Shown piece after piece: positions 6,029-13,904 of a DNA stretch of 34,471 nucleotides. The stretch covers positions 1 to 34,471 of the forward strand of contig NZ_JNWQ01000070.1 in assembly GCF_000716875.1 (NCBI RefSeq). Reading direction: 5' to 3'. Both the position numbers and the translations under genes were made by a program. Numbering within the stretch: the stretch's first letter is position 1; every line of letters begins with the position of its first letter. The notes beneath the pieces were generated by a model. It saw nothing but the letters and a program-made list of their open reading frames with translations. It made no database searches and had not been told where the DNA came from. The DNA comes from Streptomyces novaecaesareae. GTDB lineage: Bacteria; Actinomycetota; Actinomycetes; Streptomycetales; Streptomycetaceae.

Positions 6029-7482
6029 CCGAAACCACCCTGAGGTCCCCGAACACCGTGCTCGCCAACGCAGTACAAGACACCATCGACGTCCTGAGGC
6101 CCCGCCTCCTGGCCTCGAACGTGGGCCGGATCAGCTTCACCGTGGGCACGCAGATCAACGGCCGGCCCCACCTCGGCACGCACCTCGTGCAGAGCCTCGC
6201 CTTCCTCCTGGGCGAGCGCGCCCGAGACGAGTACGGCATCGAGACCACCGTTGACTTCTGCGCCCTCGACAACTCCCCGGCCGAGACCATCAGGTCCAAC
6301 GGCCGGAAGTACCAGCTGACCTACCACCACAAGCTTTCCGGTGGGAGCGTCCTCGGACTGGTCACCGAGCACTACACGCCGTTGTTCGACGCCATGGAGC
6401 GGAAGACCGGCGTGCCGTACACGGTCATCACATACACCGAGCAGCAGAACAGCCCGGAGTTCCGCGCCGAGTTCATCCGGACGCTGGAGTTCCTGGACGA
6501 GATCGGCGCGTGGCTGTCCCCGGCGACCGGGACCGCACACATCCGGCTGCCCTGCCCGGCCTGTGGGTGGGCGGAGAAGCATGCCGGCGGAACGCGGCTG
6601 CTCGACCTGGACGACTCCGGGGCTCTGTTCGAAGCCTGCTGCCACGAGCACGGAAGGTACGAGGCCGACATCACGCCCCTCAGTGGGGGCTACATCGACT
6701 TGGCCACCCTGTACCGGAACGTGGTCAAGGAACGCACTTACCGGACGGACGACGACACGTTGCACGTCATGATCAAGGGCGGCGACTGGGCCTACGGCTG
6801 CCAGCTCGTTGACGGCGCGCACTCGGCCATCGGCCGGCCGGAGTCGGCCCCGCTCCGCATCTTCACCCCGCAGATCCTCGGCAGCGACGGCGGGAAGCTC
6901 TCGAAGAGCCTCCTGCGCGAGGCTGCCGAAGCCGGGGACGCCGCCGTGGGCACCACCTCCGAGTGGCTGCTCAACCCGGCGGAATGGCCCGGCACGCAAT
7001 CGGACTACGTGGACGCGCTGACGTACCTCGGTGAACTCATGCTGAGCGACCCCAAACACTTCTACCGGTCCTACACCACAACCGCATTGGAAGCCCTCAT
7101 GACCACGCGCCAGCCTGCAAGGAACCAGTCTCAGGCGCAGGGCCGGCCCCGCAGCATGGCCATCTACAAGCCGTACTTCGACATGATCGCCAAGGGCGAG
7201 AAGACCGTCGAGGTCCGCGTCGCCTACGACTCAATGAAGCGCATCCGCGTGGGCGACCTGCTCAAGTTCACCTGCCGCCAGGAGAGCTGCCTGACGAGGG
7301 TCACCCGCATCGGCAGGTACCGCACGTTCAGGGAGATGTTCGGCACCGAGAAGGTGGAGGCCGTCAACCCCCACGCGACCGAGGCCGAACAGCTCAAGGC
7401 CATCCACGCCATCTTCCCGCCGGAGAAGGAAGCGCTGGGCGTGATCACCTTCGAGATCGAGAGGGTGGACATCGATGCGTAG
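6025..7482 (+). CDS. Class I aminoacyl-tRNA-synthetase-like enzyme fused to an ASCH domain
   Basis: The product is 485 residues. Residues 33-300 look like a class I synthetase catalytic core. There is an N-terminal strand, ISFTVGTQINGRPHLGTH, with PHLG in the place of HIGH (48-51). A zinc-knuckle-like pair follows (CPAC at 177-180 and CCHEH at 205-209). Then come GGDWAYGCQLVDG, and GGKLSKS (289-295) in the place of KMSKS. The layout is closest to class I lysyl-type enzymes. The expected anticodon-binding domain is missing. Instead residues 378-483 form an ASCH domain (MAIYKPYFDMIAKGEKTVEV, then RIRVGDLLKF), a PUA-like RNA-binding fold. The ATG at 6025 overlaps the stop of the small gene upstream. 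The likely activity is amino acid or acid activation with ATP, with RNA recognition by ASCH. This is inference. Confidence 0.75.
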   Translation: MTETTLRSPNTVLANAVQDTIDVLRPRLLASNVGRISFTVGTQINGRPHLGTHLVQSLAFLLGERARDEYGIETTVDFCALDNSPAETIRSNGRKYQLTYHHKLSGGSVLGLVTEHYTPLFDAMERKTGVPYTVITYTEQQNSPEFRAEFIRTLEFLDEIGAWLSPATGTAHIRLPCPACGWAEKHAGGTRLLDLDDSGALFEACCHEHGRYEADITPLSGGYIDLATLYRNVVKERTYRTDDDTLHVMIKGGDWAYGCQLVDGAHSAIGRPESAPLRIFTPQILGSDGGKLSKSLLREAAEAGDAAVGTTSEWLLNPAEWPGTQSDYVDALTYLGELMLSDPKHFYRSYTTTALEALMTTRQPARNQSQAQGRPRSMAIYKPYFDMIAKGEKTVEVRVAYDSMKRIRVGDLLKFTCRQESCLTRVTRIGRYRTFREMFGTEKVEAVNPHATEAEQLKAIHAIFPPEKEALGVITFEIERVDIDA

Positions 7483-7894
7483 GCCGCGGAAGGTGCTCGT
7501 GGTCTGCAAGGGCAACCACTGCCGGTCCCCGATCGCCGCCCTGATCATCTCCGAGCGGTCCGGTGGAACGCTCGACGTGCGCTCGGCCGGCACTTGTGAC
7601 TGGCACGTCGGAAAGCCCGCCCACCCGTTGATGATCGAGGCCGCTGCCTCCTTCGGCTACGACCTGACCAGCCACCACGGATCGGTGCTGGACGACGAGC
7701 TCCTCGCCTGGGCCGACGACCTGATCGCCGTGGACGAGGAGACCGTCCAGGCCATGAGGGCCCAGATTGGCCCGGAGCGACCGGTACTCATCCTCGGCTC
7801 GGGCATCACCGACCCCTGGAAGGGAGAGCCGGGGGACTTCGCGAAGACGATCGTGGAGATCCAGGAAGCCACCACGCACTTCTACGCCGCCTGA
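7475..7894 (+). CDS. Low-molecular-weight protein tyrosine phosphatase-like protein
   Basis: The product is 139 residues, near the usual 140-160. The phosphate loop is intact: VCKGNHCRSP with nucleophile Cys11 and Arg17, followed by a helix. A late ITDPW supplies the general-acid Asp113 seen in this fold. SAGT at 38-41 is the second family signature. It therefore could be a true phosphatase, or an arsenate-reductase-like relative; the extra cysteines of arsenate reductases are not evident apart from Cys41. The ATG lies 8 bases inside the end of the aaRS-like gene, so the two are translationally coupled. Its place in the operon suggests it removes phosphate from a product or partner of the synthetase-like enzyme. 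Confidence 0.85.
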   Translation: MRRPRKVLVVCKGNHCRSPIAALIISERSGGTLDVRSAGTCDWHVGKPAHPLMIEAAASFGYDLTSHHGSVLDDELLAWADDLIAVDEETVQAMRAQIGPERPVLILGSGITDPWKGEPGDFAKTIVEIQEATTHFYAA

Positions 7895-7974
7895 CTCCTC
7901 CCGCACGCTCCCCGGCCGTCCGTCGTTCCCCCGTGGCGGACGGCCGGGGCACCCTCCCGCAAGGACGGAAGCAC

Positions 7975-8400
7975 GTGACCACTGAAAGCACCCGCCCTGA
8001 ACAGCCCGACGAGCTGACCCGGCTCGCCACGGTCGCGTTCATAGCCACGAAGGCTGCGTTCATCAGGGCCATGGAACAGATCTGCGACGAGGCCGGGGCG
8101 GACCTGGGCACGTTGCTGTTGGAGCTGGAGAAGGACGACCGGATCGGCCCCCTTCGGAACGTCGGCGGCTTCGACCTGTGGGAGTACCGAGCGTTCCTCG
8201 CGGTTCTCAAGGCGGAGGAGTCGGAGGCTCTGGAGTTCTTCCGCACGATAGACGTGCGCCCGCAGGTGCCGGCTGCGGCGCGTGCCCATCTCACGCGCCA
8301 TCGCGGATCTTCTGGCGAAGGGCAACACGCATGCCTGACCCCCTGGGCGGGACCGACGAAACGGCGCACCGGCTCCGCGCCCGACTCGCCGAGGCACTGA
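7975..8400 (+). CDS. Hypothetical helical protein, probably frameshifted near its end
   Basis: The GTG at 7975 follows AAGGACGGA. The first 100 residues are convincing: an amphipathic run, ELTRLATVAFIATKAAFIRA, then EQICDEAGADLGTLLLELEK and FDLWEYRAFLAVLKAEESEA. After about residue 100 the frame turns into low-quality Arg/Ser-rich sequence that overlaps the methyltransferase start. In the +1 phase from about 8273 the DNA instead reads LRRVPISRAIADLLAKGNTH and stops at 8336-8338, overlapping the ATG at 8331 by 8 bases. The same overlap size occurs two genes earlier. A single frameshift near 8270 is therefore likely. The family is not recognised. Confidence 0.5.
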   Translation: MTTESTRPEQPDELTRLATVAFIATKAAFIRAMEQICDEAGADLGTLLLELEKDDRIGPLRNVGGFDLWEYRAFLAVLKAEESEALEFFRTIDVRPQVPAAARAHLTRHRGSSGEGQHACLTPWAGPTKRRTGSAPDSPRH

Positions 8401-9294
8401 CGCACGACTGCTCGCTGCGCAGCCCGCAGTGGCGGGACGCGGTGCTGGCGGTGCCCCGGCACGTCCTCCTGCCGGCGTTCTACACCGCCGAGGACGGCCC
8501 GGACGGCATCACCCGCTACACGGCCGTCAGTCAAGAGGCAGACCCGAAGCGGTGGCTGCGGCTGGTCTACGAGAACACGACCTGGGTCACCCAGCTCGAC
8601 CACGGCACCGCCCCGCCGAACGAAGACCCCTCCATCGGTACACCCACCAGCTCCTCCACCCTCCCCGGCGTCGTCGTCCGAATGCTCGAAGACCTCGACG
8701 TCCCGGACCGCGCGAACGTGCTCGAAGTCGGCACCGGCACCGGCTACTCCACCGCCCTGCTCTGCGGTGGTCGGCAGCCTGGACGCCTACGGCTACCTGA
8801 AACTGCACGTTAGCGACCACGGCGAAGCGCAGGGCCGCTTCCTCGACTCCGACGTCTCGTTCATGCTCTCCCGCGAGACCCGGCGGCCCGCAATCGGCCC
8901 TCTCATGCGCGCCGCCATCCGATCCCGCCAGGACGCCGCCGGCCTCGACACGGCCGTCCACCCCGACACCCTCGACGACCCGTCGTTCCTGTGGAGCGCC
9001 CAGATCGCCATGCCCGGCACGACGCGGCTGCGCCTGGCAGCCGACCACACCACCGGCCAGTGGTTCCTCCACCCCGACGGCTCCTGGGCAGTCCTGGAGA
9101 GCCGGACCGACGGCACCAGGCGCGCCTTCCAGGGCGGCCCGCACGCCCTCTGGTCCGAGCTGGCGGCAGCAGCCACGACGTGGCTGGCCAACGGCCGTCC
9201 GGGACTGGAGCGTTACGGTCTCACGGTGTCCCCGGAAACCAACACGGTCTGGCTGGACGACCCCCACAACCCGATCGGCGTTCTCGGGCAGTGA
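8331..9294 (+). pseudogene. PCMT-like methyltransferase (TgmC/FxLD-system type) with internal deletion and frameshift
   Basis: The first frame from ATG 8331 reads like the N-terminus of methyltransferases of the protein-isoaspartate type found beside peptide-modification genes: VLAVPRHVLLPAFYTAEDGP, TWVTQLDHG, TPTSSSTLPGVVVRMLEDLD, then SAM motif I, VLEVGTGTGYSTALLC. Immediately after motif I, near 8763, the sequence jumps. The rest of the SAM domain, which should be about 100 residues, is absent. A second frame (8767 to 9294) continues with SLDAYGYLKLHVSDHGEAQG and a C-terminal half ending NPIGVLGQ. An internal deletion that also shifts the frame explains both parts. The stop overlaps the next start (GTGA), as expected from the intact operon. 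Confidence 0.7.
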
Positions 9295-9424
9295 CCACGT
9301 CGACCATCTGCCCCGACGAAGCCGTGAAGGCCGCCCGGGCGATCTGCGGACCGCTCGCCCTCACCGCGATCACCGACCGACGCGGCTCGGCCGTCTGGAA
9401 GGCGACCGGCGCCATGGCCTACGT
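9291..9424 (+). pseudogene. N-terminal fragment of a phosphotransferase-like gene
   Basis: The GTG at 9291 overlaps the methyltransferase stop (GTGA). About 44 residues look genuine: ICPDEAVKAARAICGPLAL, then DRRGSAVWKATGAMAYVA. The G-S-x-V-W-K-x-T-G turn resembles the nucleotide loop of aminoglycoside-phosphotransferase-like kinases. After about 9424 the frame loses protein character and a methyltransferase fragment begins in another phase. The remaining four fifths of the kinase are missing. The family assignment rests on one motif and is tentative. Confidence 0.45.
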
Positions 9425-9543
9425 GGCGAGCCCTTCGCCGACGACAGCGCCGACGCCGTGCTCGCCATGCACATGCTGTACCACGTCAGCGACATCGGGG
9501 CCACGATCAAGGAGTTGGCCCGCGTCCTCCGGCCCGGCGGCGT
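9425..9543 (+). pseudogene. Internal fragment of a class I SAM-dependent methyltransferase
   Basis: In a different phase from the kinase fragment, the sequence reads GEPFADDSADAVLAMHMLYH, VSDIGATIKELARVLRPGGV. This is the motif II to motif III stretch of a class I methyltransferase, well conserved and without start, SAM motif I or C-terminus. Both edges are abrupt (about 9424 and 9543). It is a remnant left by recombination or deletion. Confidence 0.7.
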
Positions 9544-9544
9544 G

Positions 9545-9698
9545 CCACGTAGGCGAACTGTCCGCGGTGGCGGACGTGCAGCCGGGTCAGCTGGGGCCAG
9601 TGTGCGCCAGTGGGCGCCAGTGGGCGCCAGTGGGCGCCAGCGTGCAGGACCAGGCGGTGTTCCAGGGCCAGTCGGGCGTGCTCGGCGGGAGTGGGCAC
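9545..9698 (-). pseudogene. 5' fragment of a small conserved Streptomyces hypothetical gene
   Basis: On the minus strand a GTG at 9698 follows AGGAGG with 4-nt spacing and reads VPTPAEHARLALEHRLVLHA, then GAHW...PQLTRLHVRHRGQFAYVA before running into the methyltransferase fragment near 9545. From memory this resembles small actinomycete hypothetical proteins with an L-T-x-L-x-V-R-x-R-x-x-F-A-Y-V motif and a longer C-terminus; that C-terminus is absent here. A 10-residue insertion, made of three 10-bp repeats, splits the GAHW-PQL region without shifting the frame. Confidence 0.45.
9598..9637. repeat. Four tandem copies of a 10-bp unit
   Basis: CAGTGTGCGC is followed by three exact copies of CAGTGGGCGC (9608-9637). 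The array lies inside the antisense gene fragment. Three extra units add 30 bp and so keep its frame. Confidence 0.9.
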
Positions 9699-9734
9699 AC
9701 GGTCCTCCTGCCCGCAGGACCCCCAGCGACTGTT

Positions 9735-9792
9735 CACGAGTCCGACTCGTGAGCGGTCACGAGATCCCGTCCGATCGTTCTGATCGGGCGGG
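9735..9792 (+). terminator. Palindrome followed by a terminator-like hairpin
   Basis: CACGAGT and ACTCGTG pair around CCG (9735-9751). Downstream, CCCGTCCGATC (9766-9776) pairs with GATCGGGCGGG (9782-9792) around a GTTCT loop with one G-T pair, and is followed by TTTCTGCTTT. The second hairpin fits a rho-independent terminator reading rightward and closes the decayed operon. The first may be a scar or a binding site. Confidence 0.6.
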
Positions 9793-10370
9793 TTTCTGCT
9801 TTGTGAGAGCTTGTTCGAGGCTGCGTGCGAGCGCGGTGGGGCTTCGCGAGCGGTATCCAGCGGTTCGTGGCGGCGGTTCGGGGGTGGTCCGGAGTGCGGG
9901 TGCCGTGCCGGGGCCGCCGCTGGACGATGGTCCAACGGCGGCTGGGGGCCGGGCTCTTCGGGAGACAGGGTGGACTGCTCGTCAGCCGGGCGGTGGCGGA
10001 GCCCCGTTGATGGTGATCGGGATCGGTCCGAGGCCGTGCGTCGCCAGGCAGGTTGGCCTCGCTCCCTCTCCCGAGTCCCCTGCCAGCCTCCCCTGCCTTT
10101 GGTCGGCACTGCGAGCCACCTTGACCCCGGCACCGGCGGCGATAGGTGCGCTTGCGCCGAATGCCAGACTGTGCCCACATTCGAGTGGAATATCGACCCT
10201 ATGCCTGATATCGGGGTATTCGTTGCACTCGCGGTGGCCCCGGTACCGGGTTATCGGGGCAGGCAGGCGTGCCTCGCGCGTTGTCGCGTCCCCCGCCGAG
10301 CTGTTTCACCGTCAGGGATCGTGCGGCTTCGCGCGGTCCCCACCTGCAAGGTGAAGGAGAGGACATCGCC
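9793..10370. other. Intergenic stretch, no supported gene
   Basis: Open frames exist on both strands (for example minus 10180-9734 and plus 9811-10374), but they lack domain-like patterns and ribosome sites and are Arg/Pro-rich, as expected from GC-rich noncoding DNA. AAGGAGAGG near 10351 belongs to the next gene. The base composition is less regular by codon position than in the flanking genes, so this may be old decayed DNA. No promoter could be assigned with confidence. Confidence 0.5.
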
Positions 10371-13202
10371 ATGAGTCGCTGCGCAAGTTCGCGCACCACA
10401 GGTCGCCGGGTACGGGTGAAGCTACGCGGGTTCGGTCATCTGCCCCGCACAGCCCTGGTGTGCCTGGTGGCCGCCGCAGCGGGGCTGTCCCTGCCTGCCG
10501 CCGGCGCGCACGCAAGACCTGCCAAGCCCACAGCCCTGCAACCGGTCGCGGCCAGCACTGTGCGGCAGGGGGCCAGTCTGACCAAGACCGGCACTGATGT
10601 GCAGTCAGGCAGTACGACGACCGCAGGCCACGGGGACACCGTGCGGTGGGTGGCCTCCTACACCAACCCCAACGACAACCTTGCCGCAGCCAGGATCACC
10701 GATCCGATCCAGGGAGCGGGCACGGCCCAGACCTATGTGCCGGGCTCGCTCCAGGCCCCGCCGGGCTTCACCAAGCAGTGGTCCACCGACAACGGCGCCA
10801 CGTTCACCACGACGGACCCGGGCACCGCCACCAACGTGGTGCAGGCGACCAACCCCCTGCTCACCTCCCCGGCGACCGGTCTGGCGACACCGCTTCCAGC
10901 GCCTTTCGGGACCATCGCCAGTACCGGCGGTGACGGGTTCACCCCGATCCTCTTCACCGCCACCATCAACGGGCAGCCGGTGCGGGAGGCCTGGAACATC
11001 TTCCACCACGACCTGGCCGGCGGCCCGGCCCGCGTGGTCTGCACCGACCTGGACACCAGCGGCCCCTGCCCGGCGCCGAGCGGTGCCGCCACCACCTGGC
11101 CCAAGCCGCTGAACTCCTCCACGGCGGGTGGTACGACGGGGGACCTGAACAATACCTTTGTCCCGACGTACGTGCTGATGGGGTCGAGGCTGCTCTACCC
11201 GGGCACCACGGACGGCAGCACCAGCCCCGCCCGCATCGGCGTGGGGTGCATCGATCTGCAGTCCCAGTCCAGCTGCGGGTTCACCCAGCTGCTGTCGACG
11301 GCGGGAGTGACGACGCTCTCCGGCGTCGTCCTGGCGCCCAACGGCAAGGTCTATGGGGCCGCCAGCAACGGCCAGATCGTCTGCGAGGACCCGAACACCA
11401 ACACGCCGTGTGCCGGGCAGCCCTACAGCGTCGGACTGCCGACCTCCAGGATCGGCTTCGCGAACGACACGACCGGAGCACTGGACGTGATCAACGGTCA
11501 GGTCTACATCACCGAGACGGCGGACTCCGACGGGAGCTCGCGGCTCGCCTGCCTCGACCCGTCGACCAACGGCACCTGTACCGGTTGGAGCACCCCCAGG
11601 ACGGTGGCCACGACCACCGGCGGCAACACGAGCTTCCTGCTCAACGTGTTCGCCGACCGCAACACGGCGGGGACGGAGACGGGCGTCTGCACCATCGTCG
11701 GCGCCATCACCCCAGCCGTGACGCCAGCTCAGGGGACGCCGGTCTGCTTCGACTTCGCCGGGAGCGTGCTCGCCGCGCCGCCGGGACTGCAGACACTGGT
11801 CAGCACCAACCTGACAGGCGGCGACACCCTCTACTCGCCCCCGGAGACGATCACCGCCGCCAACGGGCACGTGGCCTCGTACTTCCCGTTCTGGAGCCAC
11901 GCCGGCGCCAACAATGCCAGCACCACCTACTGCTGGGACTGGACCACCGCCGCGGCGTGCACCGGCTTCGGTAGCCCCGACGGTGTCCTCGACGGTCCGC
12001 CGAGCGTCAACGGCGGCAACACCCGCCCGTACGGCTACGCCTTCGACGGCCAGTGCCTGTACGGCCTGGGCGACGCCTCGTTCCTGTTCTCCTTCGACCC
12101 GGGCACCGGCGCGGCTCCCTGCCTGCGGACGACCGCGATCACCGTGCTGAACGCGCCAGCGTTCTACTGCGACAGCCAGACGGGTCACGTCCGGTCCTAC
12201 GGCACCGTGGGCCTGGGCGCCATCGACCCGAGCACGGTGAACTTCGCCGAGTCCTCGGTGACCGTCGAGAACTCCAGCGGCACCGTGCTGGGAACCTTCC
12301 CGTTCGACCCGACGACCCGGACAGCGGACATCTCCTCAGTCCCGATCTCCGTCTCCCCCATCACGGTGCTCACCCACATCGCACTGATCAACACCTCCTC
12401 CTTCACCCCCACCAACCAGCCACAGGTGATCGTCACCTTCGCCGGTGACAGTCCGCAGCTCTGCTTCGAGACCACGGTCGCCAACGACTGCTCGGTCACC
12501 TCCATCTCCGATCAGGCCAGCATCACCCTGGGCACCGCCGCCCCCGTCAGCTCCAACACCGTCACCCTCCAGATCACCCCCGGCACCGCCTGCACGCCGA
12601 CACTGACAGTCCTCAAGCAGATCTGCCTGTCCGACGACGCCGCCGACTGCGGCAAGGGCGGCTCCGGGCCCTGGGGCAAGAAGACGACCCTCCAACGCCA
12701 GGATGACGGAAGCGAGTGCGACCACCACGGGTGCGACAACCACGGCCACAAGCTCTGTGACCGCAAAACGTGCACCGCGTACTGGCGGATCACGGTGACC
12801 AACACCGGCGGTGTGGACATCACCGGCATCACCCTCAACGACCGGAAGGAAGCCTCCTGCGTCGCCGCCGCCGGGACGTTCGATCTCGCCGCCGGGCAGA
12901 GCACGAAGTTCTTCTGCTCCAGCAGGATCACCAAGGACACCACCAACAAGGTGACGGCCTCCTTCGTCCCGCCGAACTCCCCGCCGGGAACCCCGCCGGT
13001 CACGACGGCGCCGTCCTCCGCGACCGCCAAATGCCCCCCGCCCTGCCGCCACGACGAATGCCACAAGGACCACCGCCAGGCCGCGGATGACCAGCCGAGC
13101 GGCAACGACAACACGGACGACAAGCGGGCCCCGGGCATGGACGTGATCACCACCGCGGCCTGGCGCACACCCGCCGCACCGCCCTCACCTAAGGCGCTGT
13201 GA
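10371..13202 (+). CDS. Large secreted DUF11-like repeat protein with Cys/His-rich insert
   Basis: The product is 943 residues from ATG 10371, which follows AAGGAGAGG with about 11-nt spacing. A Sec signal is clear: a basic start, the hydrophobic LPRTALVCLVAAAAGLSLPA and a cleavage site after AGAHA (about residue 48). A DUF11-like beta domain follows (ASLTKTGTDVQSGSTTTAGH, VRWVASYTNPN). A long central part carries repeated short Cys pairs in a propeller-like pattern (GVGCIDLQSQSSC, VCEDPNTNTPC, ACLDPSTNGTC). Two more DUF11-like modules end the protein (YWRITVTNTGGVDITGITLN). Between them lies a Cys/His cluster, ECDHHGCDNHGHKLCDRKTC; another lies near the end, CPPPCRHDECHKDH. There is no LPXTG signal, so it is probably secreted or loosely wall-bound. 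Its function is unknown. Confidence 0.85.
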   Translation: MSRCASSRTTGRRVRVKLRGFGHLPRTALVCLVAAAAGLSLPAAGAHARPAKPTALQPVAASTVRQGASLTKTGTDVQSGSTTTAGHGDTVRWVASYTNPNDNLAAARITDPIQGAGTAQTYVPGSLQAPPGFTKQWSTDNGATFTTTDPGTATNVVQATNPLLTSPATGLATPLPAPFGTIASTGGDGFTPILFTATINGQPVREAWNIFHHDLAGGPARVVCTDLDTSGPCPAPSGAATTWPKPLNSSTAGGTTGDLNNTFVPTYVLMGSRLLYPGTTDGSTSPARIGVGCIDLQSQSSCGFTQLLSTAGVTTLSGVVLAPNGKVYGAASNGQIVCEDPNTNTPCAGQPYSVGLPTSRIGFANDTTGALDVINGQVYITETADSDGSSRLACLDPSTNGTCTGWSTPRTVATTTGGNTSFLLNVFADRNTAGTETGVCTIVGAITPAVTPAQGTPVCFDFAGSVLAAPPGLQTLVSTNLTGGDTLYSPPETITAANGHVASYFPFWSHAGANNASTTYCWDWTTAAACTGFGSPDGVLDGPPSVNGGNTRPYGYAFDGQCLYGLGDASFLFSFDPGTGAAPCLRTTAITVLNAPAFYCDSQTGHVRSYGTVGLGAIDPSTVNFAESSVTVENSSGTVLGTFPFDPTTRTADISSVPISVSPITVLTHIALINTSSFTPTNQPQVIVTFAGDSPQLCFETTVANDCSVTSISDQASITLGTAAPVSSNTVTLQITPGTACTPTLTVLKQICLSDDAADCGKGGSGPWGKKTTLQRQDDGSECDHHGCDNHGHKLCDRKTCTAYWRITVTNTGGVDITGITLNDRKEASCVAAAGTFDLAAGQSTKFFCSSRITKDTTNKVTASFVPPNSPPGTPPVTTAPSSATAKCPPPCRHDECHKDHRQAADDQPSGNDNTDDKRAPGMDVITTAAWRTPAAPPSPKAL

Positions 13203-13904
13203 CGATGCCCCTACCCGGCCCCGGCCCTGCGGTGCTCCTCCTCTCCGTCTCCCACGGGCGGCACCACACCGCCCCAGGCACGGGTACAGGCGGGAAAGGA
13301 GAGGGCCACCCGTAAGCCCGGAAGGCAGCCGACACGGACTGGCCGGAGGCAGGCCCGGTACCGCACGGGAGCGATCACCGTGCTCCTGGGAAGCGATCTC
13401 CGATGGGAGCGCAGGCGCGCTGGCCAACCGCACTCGTGAACCACCCCACCCATCGGACCGCTGCGGCAGGATGACCCGATCGTGATCCACTTCTCCCGAT
13501 CGGGCTTCCTGCCTTGCCTGTTGTTCGCGCGTGCGCCGTGTACCCGATCGCATCAGAGCGTGCGCGGAGCTGGCCCGCGAGGTCGTCAACCGCGCGATTG
13601 CCGACTTGGACCACTGGTGTCCGACGCCTTCGAGGCGGTCTGGGAGCGGGCCACCCCGCACGGTCGGTACGCCGTCTGATCCACGCCCGACTCCTTGGTC
13701 GAACCGTTATCTCACCGCCCCTTCCCGCCCCTCCCCTCGCCGCGCAGAATCGGTCCTTCCCGGCCGGGGAGAGGGGCGAGGCCGTTCGCCCCTCCGAGCC
13801 CGAAGGACCCGTACCCACCACCACCACTGGGCCCCCAACAACCCACCCCGCAGCGGGTTTTACGCCGCTCGCCACCACTCCCCGCACCGCCTACCCTCGG
13901 CCCC
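13203..13904. other. Intergenic stretch with a possible gene remnant near 13.53-13.68 kb
   Basis: No convincing complete gene was found. A weak hairpin (CCCGATCG, 13475-13482, with CGATCGGG, 13497-13504) lies in the middle. Just after it, two short plus-strand pieces in different frames look protein-like: RIRACAELAREVVNRAIADL, and SDAFEAVWERATPHGRYAV ending at the TGA 13677-13679. The second resembles the C-terminal F-x-x-x-W-x-x-A-x-P tail seen in small XRE-associated proteins. They may be the remains of one frameshifted gene. Confidence 0.3.

Noticed and set aside
9598..9637. CRISPR-like array
   Set aside because: The repeats are 10 bp with no spacers, so this is a simple tandem repeat.
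9735..9792. Insertion-sequence end or att site
   Set aside because: No transposase or integrase, no paired inverted ends and no tRNA lie nearby; the second hairpin fits a terminator better.
9734..10180. 148-codon minus-strand open frame after the mosaic region
   Set aside because: It has no ribosome site, no recognisable motif and covers the terminator hairpin.
10605..12188. 527-codon minus-strand open frame
   Set aside because: It is antisense to the secreted protein, whose signal peptide, ribosome site and domains are clear; composition is Gly/Arg/Val-rich with no motif.
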